From assembly GCA_003116975.1 (NCBI GenBank), contig BGKB01000156.1, forward strand, positions 1 through 64,000: a stretch of 64,000 nucleotides of DNA, given 5' to 3'. Shown here piece after piece: positions 21,941-31,700 of this stretch (its first letter is position 1; each line of letters starts with the position of its first letter). The notes beneath the pieces are model-generated. The model had not been told where the DNA came from. It did no database searches and was given only the letters and a program-made list of their open reading frames with translations. Position numbers and translations under genes: made by a program. The DNA comes from Aurantiochytrium sp. KH105 (taxonomy: Eukaryota > Sar > Bigyra > Thraustochytrida > Thraustochytriidae).

Positions 21941-23734
21941 ATGCAGGCAGGGTCGCTCGCACGCATCACGCTCCGCGGCAAGGGCGCGGCGCCGCGGCTG
22001 GCGCGGTCGCTCTCAACCGCAGGGAAGCCGACGCCGCCGCCAAGGACGGCCGTCGCGCAGCCCGAGGCCAGCAGCAGCGGGGGCGGCGCCGGCAGGCTCC
22101 TCCTCCTGGGCGCCGTGCTCGCGCCCCCCGCCTATGTCGCCTACATGACGCGCGAGGACAGCGAGTTCAGGAAAAAGTTCGAGGCGTCCGCGCCCGCCGT
22201 CTACGACATGGTCTCCCCCTACCTCATCGACGACCACAGCGAGACCACGGGCAGCTCACACGAGTTCGACGGCTTCAACCTCGCCGCGCTCAAGAGCGAG
22301 CTCGACGACATCGAGTCTCGCATCGAAAGCGCGGCCAGCAAGGGCGTCACCTTCACCAAGGAGGAGGTCAGCGCCATCAAGCACAAGGTCGAAGACAAGC
22401 TCGCCCAAATTACCAAGGGCAGTGAGGCCAAGGACGAGGCCCCCAAGGATGCCAAGTCCACCGCCAAGACCGAGGCCTCCGCCCAGCAGAGCGACGCCGA
22501 AGACGAGGAGGAAGAGGAAAAGGAACCCGAACCCACGACCGAGAAGAAAAAGGCGACCATCTCCCGCGGCAAGCTCGATGCCATCCAGCGACGTGCCCGT
22601 GGCCTCAAGGCCAAGGCCGACCAGAGCGCCGCGCAGCAAATCAAGGACATGGAGACTGAACTCCGCAAGGACCTCGAGGTCGTCCTCGCCCACGATCTCG
22701 GCTCCCTCGACGAGGAGGGCCTCCGTCGCCGCGTCGTCCAGCTCGTCCTCGAACTCAAGGACCGCAACCGTTGGGAGGCCATGCGCATGTACGAGCTCAC
22801 CAAGCAGCACACCGACGATGTCGTGAAAAAGTACGACGAACTCCTCCGCGACCAGTCCGAGCGCTACGAGGACCTCATCCGCGCCGAGACCGCAGACGCT
22901 GCTTCCCGCGCCTCCGACGCCGCTGATCAGCGCGCCGAGGAACACTTTAGCCGCGTCATCTTCAACAAGGAGCAGCAGTGGCACCGCAACACCCAGGAGG
23001 CCCTCGAACGCCAGCGCGCCGAGCTTGCGCGCGACATGGAGCAAAAGTTTGCACAGGCCAAGGCCCAGCTCGAGTCCAAGGCCTCAGAGGACATTGCCTC
23101 ACGCGTCAAGGCCCTCGGCGCTCTCAAGGACAAGGTCAAGAGCCTTCAGTCTGCGCTTCAGAAGCGCTCCGACAACGAGCAGCTCGCACGCAACCTTCGT
23201 CAAATGTCGCTCGCCGTTCTTGAGGCCCAGGACGCGCTCTACAAGCGGCCTCAGGAAGTCGGCTTCGCATTGCAAAAGCTCAAGGCTGCTGCCGGGGGCG
23301 ATCAGTCCATCGAGTCCTCCCTCTCCGCTCTCTCCCCCCGTATTCTCCATTCCGGCGTCGCCGACGAGCTCGACCTCCTGCAGCGCTTCGAGTCCGTCTA
23401 CGACGAGTGTTACAAGGTCGCGCTCGTCCCTGACGAGAACGCTGGCATCGTCGAGTATGCCGTTGCACGTGCGGTTGCCGCCCTTACTTTCCGTAGATCC
23501 GACGCCCCGGCATCCTCCGAGGACCAAGAGTTCCACCTCACGCGCGCCCGTGCCCTTCTTAGAGAAAAGCACGACTTGGCCGCATCCCTCAAGGAGATGG
23601 AGTGCCTCCGCGGCCTCGTCAAGAACACCGCTAGCGACTGGGTTGCCGAAGCCAAGGACCGCGTCGCCGTTGAGCAGGCCCTTGTCCTCGTCAAGTCTCA
23701 CCTCAGCGTCTTGTCGGCCTCTCTCAGCAAGTAA
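21941..23734 (+). CDS. MIC60: MICOS complex subunit MIC60 (mitofilin)
   Basis: Inner-membrane scaffold that builds cristae junctions in mitochondria. From the ATG at 21941 the protein has 597 residues. A basic, acid-free presequence (residues 1 to about 30) is followed by a Ser/Gly linker and one transmembrane segment at about 52-69 (RLLLLGAVLAPPAYVAYM). A Lys/Glu-rich low-complexity region lies near 175-210, then a long coiled coil (about 215-420) and the C-terminal mitofilin domain, ending in short helices rich in Leu and Val. This start was preferred over an in-frame codon 93 codons upstream because the upstream part is repeat-derived and would mask the presequence. Assignment rests on order of elements and C-terminal domain character. 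Confidence 0.85.
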   Translation: MQAGSLARITLRGKGAAPRLARSLSTAGKPTPPPRTAVAQPEASSSGGGAGRLLLLGAVLAPPAYVAYMTREDSEFRKKFEASAPAVYDMVSPYLIDDHSETTGSSHEFDGFNLAALKSELDDIESRIESAASKGVTFTKEEVSAIKHKVEDKLAQITKGSEAKDEAPKDAKSTAKTEASAQQSDAEDEEEEEKEPEPTTEKKKATISRGKLDAIQRRARGLKAKADQSAAQQIKDMETELRKDLEVVLAHDLGSLDEEGLRRRVVQLVLELKDRNRWEAMRMYELTKQHTDDVVKKYDELLRDQSERYEDLIRAETADAASRASDAADQRAEEHFSRVIFNKEQQWHRNTQEALERQRAELARDMEQKFAQAKAQLESKASEDIASRVKALGALKDKVKSLQSALQKRSDNEQLARNLRQMSLAVLEAQDALYKRPQEVGFALQKLKAAAGGDQSIESSLSALSPRILHSGVADELDLLQRFESVYDECYKVALVPDENAGIVEYAVARAVAALTFRRSDAPASSEDQEFHLTRARALLREKHDLAASLKEMECLRGLVKNTASDWVAEAKDRVAVEQALVLVKSHLSVLSASLSK

Positions 23735-24141
23735 ATCTCTTTCCTTGCGGCCTTGCTGCTGCTCATTATAGCCAGGACTCTCAGATTGCTTTTCTTTTTT
23801 GTGTCCCTTCCTTTTTCTTCCTTTTCTCAGTTTTTTCTCTCGCAGCCACATCGTCCGCATCGGTGTCTCGCCTAAGAGGCAAAAAATCAAGTACAACACA
23901 AACTCTTTTGGACAGCTTTCGAATCTTTCATTTTCTTTGCGGTTCTTTTTCGTTTGTTTGGCAAACATCAAAAGAAGGTGGCCTCCACCTCCAGATTCCA
24001 TCGTCGGCTGCAGCACTTGACCAGGCTTCCATTGCGGACAGAAAGATGTCTTGCGATAATGTCTTCCCGGATCAGCGGGTGAAGCCTTGAAGCTTTATTT
24101 TTATTTGAGGACGGAGGATTGCTGCACGCCCGCTCACTCGC
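23735..24141. other. Convergent spacer between MIC60 and GH92 genes
   Basis: About 400 bases between two stop codons. It is pyrimidine-rich after the MIC60 stop and carries ATTTTTATTT near 24098. It presumably holds both 3' untranslated regions. No gene seen. Confidence 0.5.
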
Positions 24142-27100
24142 TCACGCCCCAAATACAAGCTCGCCTCCAGCCAATAGCTCTGCGTATGGAATTGTGACCG
24201 CGTCGTCGTCAAACGTCAGCTTCTGGCCACGCCAGCTACCGCGCGTCGACGGCGTAAAATCCCTGAGTGGTGTCGTTGTCGCTTCTACCTCGCGTCGGAT
24301 CGTAAGCTTGCCAGCTGCACGTCCCAGTTTGTCCACTGCTGGACGATCAATCGTGACAGTCCGGTATAACGGCGGAGCTCCTACTTGATACTTGCCCGAG
24401 CCAGGAACCAATGCATACAGCCCAATCGAAGACAACACAAACCATGAACTCATCTCTCCATTGTCCTCGTCACCGGCGTAGCCAAAATCGCCGTATTGCG
24501 TGCGAAGCGTGTGGTGAATGTATCGTTGTCCGTCCAACGGGCAGCCTGCGTGTGCAAACATGTACAACACATGGTGCACCGGCTGATTATTGTGAGCGTA
24601 CTCGCCAAAAGAGTGCTGCAGCATCTCATTCATTTCGTGGATCTTGTCTCGGTTCGTAACACTTCCGCGCCGCGTCATTGCATCCAACAGTACTTGACAC
24701 AGCCGAGACGGTTGCTCAGGACCTGCAGGGTCAGCATTCTCGTACGCTTCGCGCAAACCCTTGGGATCATGCGGAACGTAAAATCGGTACTGCCACGGGC
24801 CACCCTCCGTGTACGGGCCCATCCACTCGTTGCTCCTAAAAGGGTCTACAAAGCTTCCTGACGCTCTTTTGGGGCGGAAAAATTTGGTCGCCGGGTCCCA
24901 CAGATTTCGCCAGTTCTTGGAGCGCCTTTTCAGCCGCTGAGCAAGCACCTTGTCGCCTCTTGCTTCGGCAACAATGGAACCTACACCATCCGACAGATAG
25001 TAGTTGAGCGAGAGAGAAACAGTGCCCCCCCGATGTTGATCATGCGGCACAAAACCAAAACGATCGTACTCTTGGAGAAAATTGCGTCCATTCGGCACAT
25101 GTTCATCAGTCGCAGAACGCTTGATGTAGTCCATTGCGTCAACTTGGCTCTTGGCCGATAGTGCGCCATTCACAATGCCTTCTGCGAGGCTTACCTCACC
25201 CATTGAGCCCTCCATCGATCCGACGCGCCCCGGCGATGCCCACTGCGTGAGCATACGGTTCGGATCCTCGCGAAGAGCATTCACCCATCCCTCCATAATG
25301 TCCACGACGAGGTCTGGGTAGATTAGGTGCAGCATCGGGTACTGCGCACGATATGCATCCCAAAAGCCCGAGTCGGTGGAGATGGGCCCTTCGAAAAAGT
25401 GCATTGGCTGATACGGGCTCCAATGACGTTCCTTTCCGTTCTCGTCCACCTCGGTCAACGGTCTTGGGAAAAGGAGGCCACGATACAAGCACGAATACAA
25501 CGTCTCTTCCGCCGCAACGAGCTCATCGTGCGAGTCTGCAGTCACCTGCACGCGACCGAGCAACTCGTTCCACCGGGCTGCGCCTTCCTCGCGAATGCGG
25601 TCAAACTGCGCTGCATCCCAACCAAGACTAGCACCTAGCTCTCGCCCAAGGTTCAAACGAGCCTGCTTGGCAGAGATGAACGAGGTACCCACGCGCAAAA
25701 GCACCTTGGTGCGCTTGCCATGCACGGGGTTCCAATAAACGCGATGTGTCGTCGTGTCCAGCTTCATGTCAAGAGTTTTGTCTTCTGCCACAACCTCTGC
25801 ATACACGTGATGCTTCATGAGCGCAGGGGCGTCGAAAACGGAGTGCTCTGTGGAGTACGCGGTAAATCGCACCACGTTACCCTCATTACCCGCCGATCTT
25901 TCCTCTGGCCCAGCATCGGCAGGGCGAAGGTTGCTAAGGTAGTTAAAATCAATGCCCGGCGCCTCCCCGCCCGAAGGGTATCCGAAGCGGAAGATTGCTG
26001 CGCGTTCAGTCACGGCAAGCTCCACGCTCACACAATCCTGACCAACGCAGTCTGAGGTCACTTTTACCGACATGTAGTGCGGCAACATGATTGCCCCCTG
26101 TCTATCATATGTGCGAGGCTTGCTACCGTCTTTGTACGGCGCCCTTTGCCACATAGGTCTCACGTCAAAGAAACCATAGTCTCCGATCCATGGCGAAGGT
26201 TGGTGAGTGCAGCGAATCCCGGCAAAGCTTTGCTTGTATGGATTGAAGAACCACGCTTCCCGACCATTGATTGTATTAGTCAGGGCCCAGTGCGTCATAC
26301 CAAAAGGCCGCGAGACAAGAGGAAGAGCATTGCCACGACTGTTCGACCTCCAGCTCTTATTGTCCGTGCCACGCAGGATGTCCACCACTTCGACAGGCGA
26401 CTTGCCCAAAGCTGTCTTGTGTGCTTGCCACCCTACCTGCTGGGCCGAAAGCTGCGTCGTGCTCAACGTTCCAGACTCCAAAGTGTCAAACTTCGTACTT
26501 GACACCTGCGAGCCTGCGGCTACTACTTCGGATCGGCCAGAGCTGCTTCCGTGCCGCAAGCGCGGTTTGGGGGTCGAGACATCCGGCACAGCATCGCTGG
26601 TTTGAGATGACCTTGCTGCCGCCAAGCGCTCCGCGTTTGTAGCCCTTGCAAGGGCCTCATCTCTTTCTGTCCTTAGCTTGGCCTCGGAAGCCTTTGCAGA
26701 AAGTAAGGTGGCGTCAGCTGCCCGCCGCGCTTTTGCTGCATCGGCAAGCGCCTTGTCGCGCTCTGCTTCGAGGCGGGCTACCGTTTTCGTGGCCTCGGAA
26801 AGCTCGACTTCCACCATCGCTCGTGCGCTCACCATGGCCATTTCACGAATCGCTTTCGTGTCGGCCTCTGCCCGGAGAAAGGTATCATCTTGGTCGCATC
26901 GATTCTCGCATCCAATATTGGACAAGAGCATCCAGCCCCCAAAGACCCATGCCATGACGAGCACGACCGCGAGCCAAACGGCCCACAAACGAACCCTTGA
27001 CAGGAAAGGCTTTCCTCGCGACGCACCGCGATTCCGATCTCCTGCACGGGACCTTGGCCACGGCCGCGATGAAGAGCGCCGTCCGTGCGGCAGCGATCCC

Positions 27101-27156
27101 GCCGTCGTCGCCGGCAGCGACGAGAGCGACGTCGGTGCGTGCAGGTCCTGCGACAT
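24142..27156 (-). CDS. Membrane-anchored GH92 family alpha-mannosidase-like glycosidase
   Basis: Predicted type II membrane protein of 1004 residues from the ATG at 27154-27156. It has a basic cytosolic tail (1-54), one transmembrane helix (about 55-78), a charged coiled-coil stalk (about 95-180), a Ser/Thr linker, then a full two-domain GH92 enzyme. The N-terminal beta domain shows RPFGMTHWALTN and PSPWIGDYGFFDV. The helical domain shows PYTEGGPWQY (Glu784), NNQPVHH (856-862) and GDEDNGEMSSW (Asp896, Asp898). GH92 enzymes are calcium-dependent exo-mannosidases acting by inversion. The anchor suggests lumenal action in the Golgi on glycans. The motif that reads NEPSHH or HEPS in many members is changed to NQPV, so specificity may not be alpha-1,2. 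An upstream in-frame extension overlaps the divergent SNARE gene and was rejected. Confidence 0.9.
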   Translation of the reverse strand: MSQDLHAPTSLSSLPATTAGSLPHGRRSSSRPWPRSRAGDRNRGASRGKPFLSRVRLWAVWLAVVLVMAWVFGGWMLLSNIGCENRCDQDDTFLRAEADTKAIREMAMVSARAMVEVELSEATKTVARLEAERDKALADAAKARRAADATLLSAKASEAKLRTERDEALARATNAERLAAARSSQTSDAVPDVSTPKPRLRHGSSSGRSEVVAAGSQVSSTKFDTLESGTLSTTQLSAQQVGWQAHKTALGKSPVEVVDILRGTDNKSWRSNSRGNALPLVSRPFGMTHWALTNTINGREAWFFNPYKQSFAGIRCTHQPSPWIGDYGFFDVRPMWQRAPYKDGSKPRTYDRQGAIMLPHYMSVKVTSDCVGQDCVSVELAVTERAAIFRFGYPSGGEAPGIDFNYLSNLRPADAGPEERSAGNEGNVVRFTAYSTEHSVFDAPALMKHHVYAEVVAEDKTLDMKLDTTTHRVYWNPVHGKRTKVLLRVGTSFISAKQARLNLGRELGASLGWDAAQFDRIREEGAARWNELLGRVQVTADSHDELVAAEETLYSCLYRGLLFPRPLTEVDENGKERHWSPYQPMHFFEGPISTDSGFWDAYRAQYPMLHLIYPDLVVDIMEGWVNALREDPNRMLTQWASPGRVGSMEGSMGEVSLAEGIVNGALSAKSQVDAMDYIKRSATDEHVPNGRNFLQEYDRFGFVPHDQHRGGTVSLSLNYYLSDGVGSIVAEARGDKVLAQRLKRRSKNWRNLWDPATKFFRPKRASGSFVDPFRSNEWMGPYTEGGPWQYRFYVPHDPKGLREAYENADPAGPEQPSRLCQVLLDAMTRRGSVTNRDKIHEMNEMLQHSFGEYAHNNQPVHHVLYMFAHAGCPLDGQRYIHHTLRTQYGDFGYAGDEDNGEMSSWFVLSSIGLYALVPGSGKYQVGAPPLYRTVTIDRPAVDKLGRAAGKLTIRREVEATTTPLRDFTPSTRGSWRGQKLTFDDDAVTIPYAELLAGGELVFGA

Positions 27157-27654
27157 CGTCGCGCGTGAACGGGAGGGAGTCTCGCTCGGCTGCCCCTTGG
27201 CCCCTCTCCCAAAAGACGTGCGCCCACCCAGACGAGCCGCGCACAGCCTCGACCGGCGTCTCCGCCCTGGCGCGCGGCGTGGCGTGCGGCGCCCCCGACG
27301 GCGGCCGCGCCCCGCGTCGCGCCACCGCGACTCGGCGTCTGAGAAGTTGTTCTGCCTCGCGTCTCCGATCTGGCGGCTCGTTTCGAACTGCCTGCGCGTC
27401 GCAGTGCGATGCGCCGCGGCGCCAAGTGGCGTATCCGCGCAAAGTTCACTTCGCGCGCGGTTTGCTCCACTTGCGCAGCCGCCATCCGTAGCGCGGCAGG
27501 CGCGACCGAGTTGGCGAAGGAGAAAGCAGAATCGAACGTCTCGCTCGAGATCGATCGATCGATCGATCGAGACCGCAGCAGCGGCGCGGCGCTCCAGGCG
27601 GGCGGCGGCGCGGCGGAGACCGGCGAGCGGCGCAGCGGCGCAGCGGCGGGAGAG
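27157..27654. promoter_or_regulatory. Shared divergent promoter region of GH92 and GS28 genes
   Basis: 498 bases separate the two ATGs, so regulation is probably shared. The DNA is GC-rich, with a (GATC)n tract at about 27550-27571 and GGCGGCGG-rich DNA next to the GS28 start. No TATA box is evident. Confidence 0.5.
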
Positions 27655-28326
27655 ATGCAGTCGTGGAAGGACCTGCGCCGCGCGGCCAAAGCGCAGGAGA
27701 ATGCGCTCGAGTCCGCGCTGGCAAGGTACGTCAAGGTGGACGTGGACGCGAACAACCCCGAGGCCGTGGGCGAGGTGGAGGCCGCGCTGGAGACGGAGAT
27801 CGGGACGCTGCTGAGGAACCTGGATGAGTCCATCGACAAGCTCGTCTCGTGCACGACGCAGGACCGGCCGCCCACCAGCACAGCGCAGATCCAGCGCCTC
27901 AGGGAGATTCTGCGCGACCAGACGTCCACCTTTCGCATGAACCAAAAGAAGCTCAACAGCCGCCGCGAATCGCTCTCGCTGCAACGATTCATGGCTCGCG
28001 ATGGTGCTCGCGCAGGTGGCTCTGCGGATCGGGATGCCGAGACCCTGCTCATCAGGGAACAGGACTCCATTCAGAACGCCACACATGCTGCAGGAAACAT
28101 TATCGATCAGGCATCCGCCGTGCATGGCGAACTCCTCAGCCAGCGTGCTCGCTTCATGGGCACCACAGACCGCCTCGTGGACATGGGTCGTCGTGTCCCC
28201 GGCATCAACACGCTCATCAAGCGCATCCAGGACAAGCGAACTCGCGACAACACCATTCTTGCACTCGTCATTGCCGTGTGCGTCTGTCTCATCTTGTGGT
28301 ACGAGCTCGCTGGCTGGGGACTGTAA
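27655..28326 (+). CDS. GOSR1: Golgi SNARE GS28 (GOSR1 family)
   Basis: Qb-SNARE for transport between ER, Golgi and within the Golgi stack. The predicted protein has 223 residues, close to the 230-250 of the family. The N-terminus (SWKDLRRAAKAQENALESAL) matches the family start. Helical Habc-like segments run to about residue 115. The SNARE motif lies at about 130-195, with a Gln in SQRARF at the expected central layer and the conserved PGINTLIKRIQ-(K)-RTRDN approach. A C-terminal membrane anchor follows at about 200-218 (ILALVIAVCVCLILWY) and only a few residues remain after it, as for tail-anchored SNAREs. The ATG at 27655 gives the family-like N-terminus; longer in-frame upstream sequence is Arg-rich and overlaps the promoter. 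Confidence 0.92.
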   Translation: MQSWKDLRRAAKAQENALESALARYVKVDVDANNPEAVGEVEAALETEIGTLLRNLDESIDKLVSCTTQDRPPTSTAQIQRLREILRDQTSTFRMNQKKLNSRRESLSLQRFMARDGARAGGSADRDAETLLIREQDSIQNATHAAGNIIDQASAVHGELLSQRARFMGTTDRLVDMGRRVPGINTLIKRIQDKRTRDNTILALVIAVCVCLILWYELAGWGL

Positions 28327-28711
28327 AGCACTGCTCTCTGCAACCTCCCTCCCGCTCTCGCACTTGCTCTGTAACTTCGCGTTTCGTGTGGCTCCTTTTC
28401 ACTTGGTTTGACGCGACTTTCCCTCATTTTAGCATCAGACCTTATCCATCCATCCATCCACCAAGGTATACTCTTTTATAAAAAATTGACGAATGACTGA
28501 CTCTGACCATGTTCGAACAACAAAAGACAAAAACACAAGCAACGAATCCAACAAGCAAAAATGCTGAGCTTGACTTCTTTTTGGGGGGGGGCGGGGGACT
28601 CTCACACATCTTCATCTTTACTTTGGTCTCCCTTTTTCCAAAAATTCTCTGGGCCTAGACCTGGGCCCTAATTTTGTTATCCTGTGGTTTGGACCTAGAC
28701 CAAGATCTTAA
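28327..28711. other. Convergent spacer between GS28 and SPAG17 genes
   Basis: Holds a short (CCAT)n at 28447-28459, a G-run near 28583-28597 and a diverged direct repeat (GGCCTAGACCTGGG and GGACCTAGACCAAG) near 28650-28705. Probably 3' untranslated regions. No gene seen. Confidence 0.5.
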
Positions 28712-31700
28712 TTAGTCTGTTAAAGAAAAGGAATACTTGAGCCCTTCCGCAAGCGGGGCATCACGAGGCGCCGGTCGTGGCTTGCGACTTGGCGAGCTCG
28801 CTCCACCCTCAGACTCGTCCTCCTGCCGCGAGTCATTCATGGCCTTTTCTTCCGAGATGAACGTATCTTGCGCATCATCCCCCGGGGCTGCGGGCTCCAT
28901 TGTCGGGTCTTGCAATGAAGCAGCACCTAAGAGCGTTACAGGATCAGCCACATCGTGCTGCTGTGAAAGAGAAGATTTTGATGACTTGAAGCTTGAATCT
29001 GCAGCGCGTCGCTTCGCAGCTGCCTTTGCAAGGCGTTTGCGTTCCTTTGCAATGATTGCTTGAATCTTCCTCTCTTCCGCTTTCGCAGCGTCCGGTCGCA
29101 AGTCGTCGACATTAAAGCGATTCTCGAGCGCATCCATCTGGATACGCCACTCCGCGTACGCAGCGTCTGCTTGCAGCACGAAACGTCGCTCCTCATCAGA
29201 GACAGCGTTGACACGCTTGATGCTGTCCAAGAGCACCTTGTCCTCGGGCTCAACGCACAATATCTCCTCCTCCTCCATGCGCGCAGGTTGCTCTCCACCC
29301 TTGGCCTGCGCCCGTGCAAGCTCAAATTGCGCGACCTCAGCGTCGACGTGGACAATTCGTGGAACGAGCGCATCCGTGGCATTGAGTTGGCGAGGCGCAT
29401 TCGCAAGACGAAGCTCGAGGCATTCAATCTCGAATTCGGTCTCATGCAGGGTCGCGTTCTTTTCTTCTTGGGCAATTGCATCAAAGAAGCTTCCGCGATG
29501 AGCACGCTCGGCGCGTATTCGCTCTCTGGCCACCACAGACGTCTGCAAAAGCTCGTGGCCGCCGCCCATGCCGTCAAGAACGAAAAGTCTCGGCCGCAGC
29601 GCATGGTTAATCACAGCTTCAACGGGGCCAAATGAGCCCGAGAGAACCACCTCGCTGGTGACCTTGGCAACGTCTGTGACATTCGTCAAATTAAAAGTGT
29701 TCCGCTCGTTGTCTTGCATGCGCAACGATCCGGTTTCGCAATCGAAACGAAAACAGCCGATACTGTCGTCCTTTTCCTCTTCGTCTGGGCGACGGTTCTT
29801 CGCCTCGGAGGCTTCGTGCGTCGTATCCCAAGAGCGCCAAAGAACTTTGCCTTCGTCGCTGATGTGCACGGTGGTTCCATCCGGCTTGAGGACGCGCAGA
29901 TGGCCATTGATGTGGGCTGTCACTCTCGTATCATATTCGATCTGGACAACAGTTGCGTCAGGCGCCAGGGTGCTGCTCCGCACCACGTGTCCTCCACGCG
30001 AAATATCGACACGACCGCCTACCGAATGCCCATAGCATGTCGCTTCTGCAACAGCATGAATCTTGACGGTCGCGAGACCAGGCGCTTCGACACGAATAGT
30101 GCCATCCGTACCCGTGAGGATGCGCGTTCCATCTTCGTGGCAGACAAGTCGTGTTCCATCGACGTGGCGGATGAGCATCACCTGCACAATCTTTGGGTCA
30201 TTGCCTTCTTCAGGGCGCTGCATGCGCTCCACGACGGTAGCGTCCGATTCGTAGTCTATGCGCGTTCTCACCTTGCCATCGTCGTGCATTGGAATCTTGA
30301 CACTCTCTTCCCCATTACGGTAGATAATTACATCTCCACTGGCAAAGAGAACTCGCGAGCTGCCGTCGCTTAAAAATGACACAACCGTGCCTTGGTCCCG
30401 AATGACTCTGCACGATTCCCGTTTCTCCCAGCGCGGTGAACTCATCCGAATTTCGCCATTACTGCAATGCTCCAAACGCAAGCCGTCTGCGCAAGTGTAC
30501 ACCGAGGTCATGGTATCGAGCTTGTCAGGTTTGTTGGGCCATGCTGGCCCTCGCTGCACTTCAAGAAAGCCACCTTCCTCAAATGCAGCAAAAAAGGAGG
30601 GTTTCGACGCGCCAGGGCTCTGTCGCATCCCGAAACGGTGACCGTCCCGGTCTACGGAGCAGCTTGAGCGACCCTTACCCGCGAGAACGGTGTCAAGACG
30701 AATCACTGAGCCATCGCAGGGGAAAAAGAGCTCCGACTCCTGCTCGAGAGCGCGCAGTGGCTCGGCTTCGACATCGTAAAAGCAAGGTCGCTGACGAAGA
30801 TCCAAGTTGGGCCATTCCGAAAATGTGGGTCGAAGGTTCGTGTGGGCAAAGGCAGAGCGTGTGATCTTGCACCGGCGTCCTGGCGGTGTGCGTCGATGAA
30901 GCGCGACAAGAAGCACGTCATAGCGTGCCATATACTGCGTCAATAGCAGCGGTTCCTCTGCGAGTGCCACCCCAAGCTGCTGGGGAGCACGAATTTCGTC
31001 CATTTCTCGCATGCAAATCCAGTCGGAAAAGTCCCAATCGGTACGAACACCGTTGGGAGGATCTGCGTCAGAAAGCATGCGCTCAAACTGCTGAATGATA
31101 CGGACAAATTGTTCGCGAGAAGAGGACAAAGGAAGGAAAGTGTTGAATTGCGTATTGAGCAGCTGACGCGCCTGCTCGTCGAGAACGGGTCGTCGTGGCA
31201 TGTGCTGCCTCCCACGCGCTCCGGGTGTGGGCGTCAGCATCCAATGTGAATGTTCAAGCGCAAGTTGAGCTTTGCTATTTGCCTCACGATCCGAAGCAAG
31301 TTGCAGACCGCAGCGATCGCCAAAATTCACAAAGTGCGTCTCGCCAGGTTCAGCGTCCTCAATGCTCGTCGATTCGATGATGTTCAGTGGCTCATCAGCA
31401 ATGGCGCCCACCAGAGCGTGCAATACGCCAGCAACGGAGTGCATTGGCTGTGTAGCACTCAGAGAACGGTACGAGGTCATGAGCGGATCGTCCTCACGAA
31501 TCGGCTTTGCTCCCCGTGGGATTTTCACGTGTTCACACAAACCCACATAGGTGAGAAAGCGGAACTTTTCCGCAGCAAGACTCTGCGTGATTTCTGCAAA
31601 CTTTGTGAGCAGCGTAAGCGGGCGATATGCAGACAAGTCGGCTGCTTTGGTCATGTCGCGAGGCGCCACATCGAGCTCGAGAAAGACAAGGTCGCGCCAT

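Noticed and set aside
22256-23044. 262-codon minus-strand frame inside MIC60
   Set aside because: Antisense shadow of the MIC60 coding region; Leu/Val/Gly-rich from reversed codons.
24583-24585. Gln858 of the GH92 enzyme as proof of a lost catalytic acid
   Set aside because: The motif around it corresponds to the NEPS/HEPS element, reported as a specificity element. Another conserved Glu (Glu784) is present and may be the acid. Kept only as an altered-specificity finding.
27157-28125. 323-residue N-terminal extension of the GH92 protein
   Set aside because: It would overlap the whole GS28 promoter and part of its coding region on the other strand, has unnatural composition, and hides the type II anchor.
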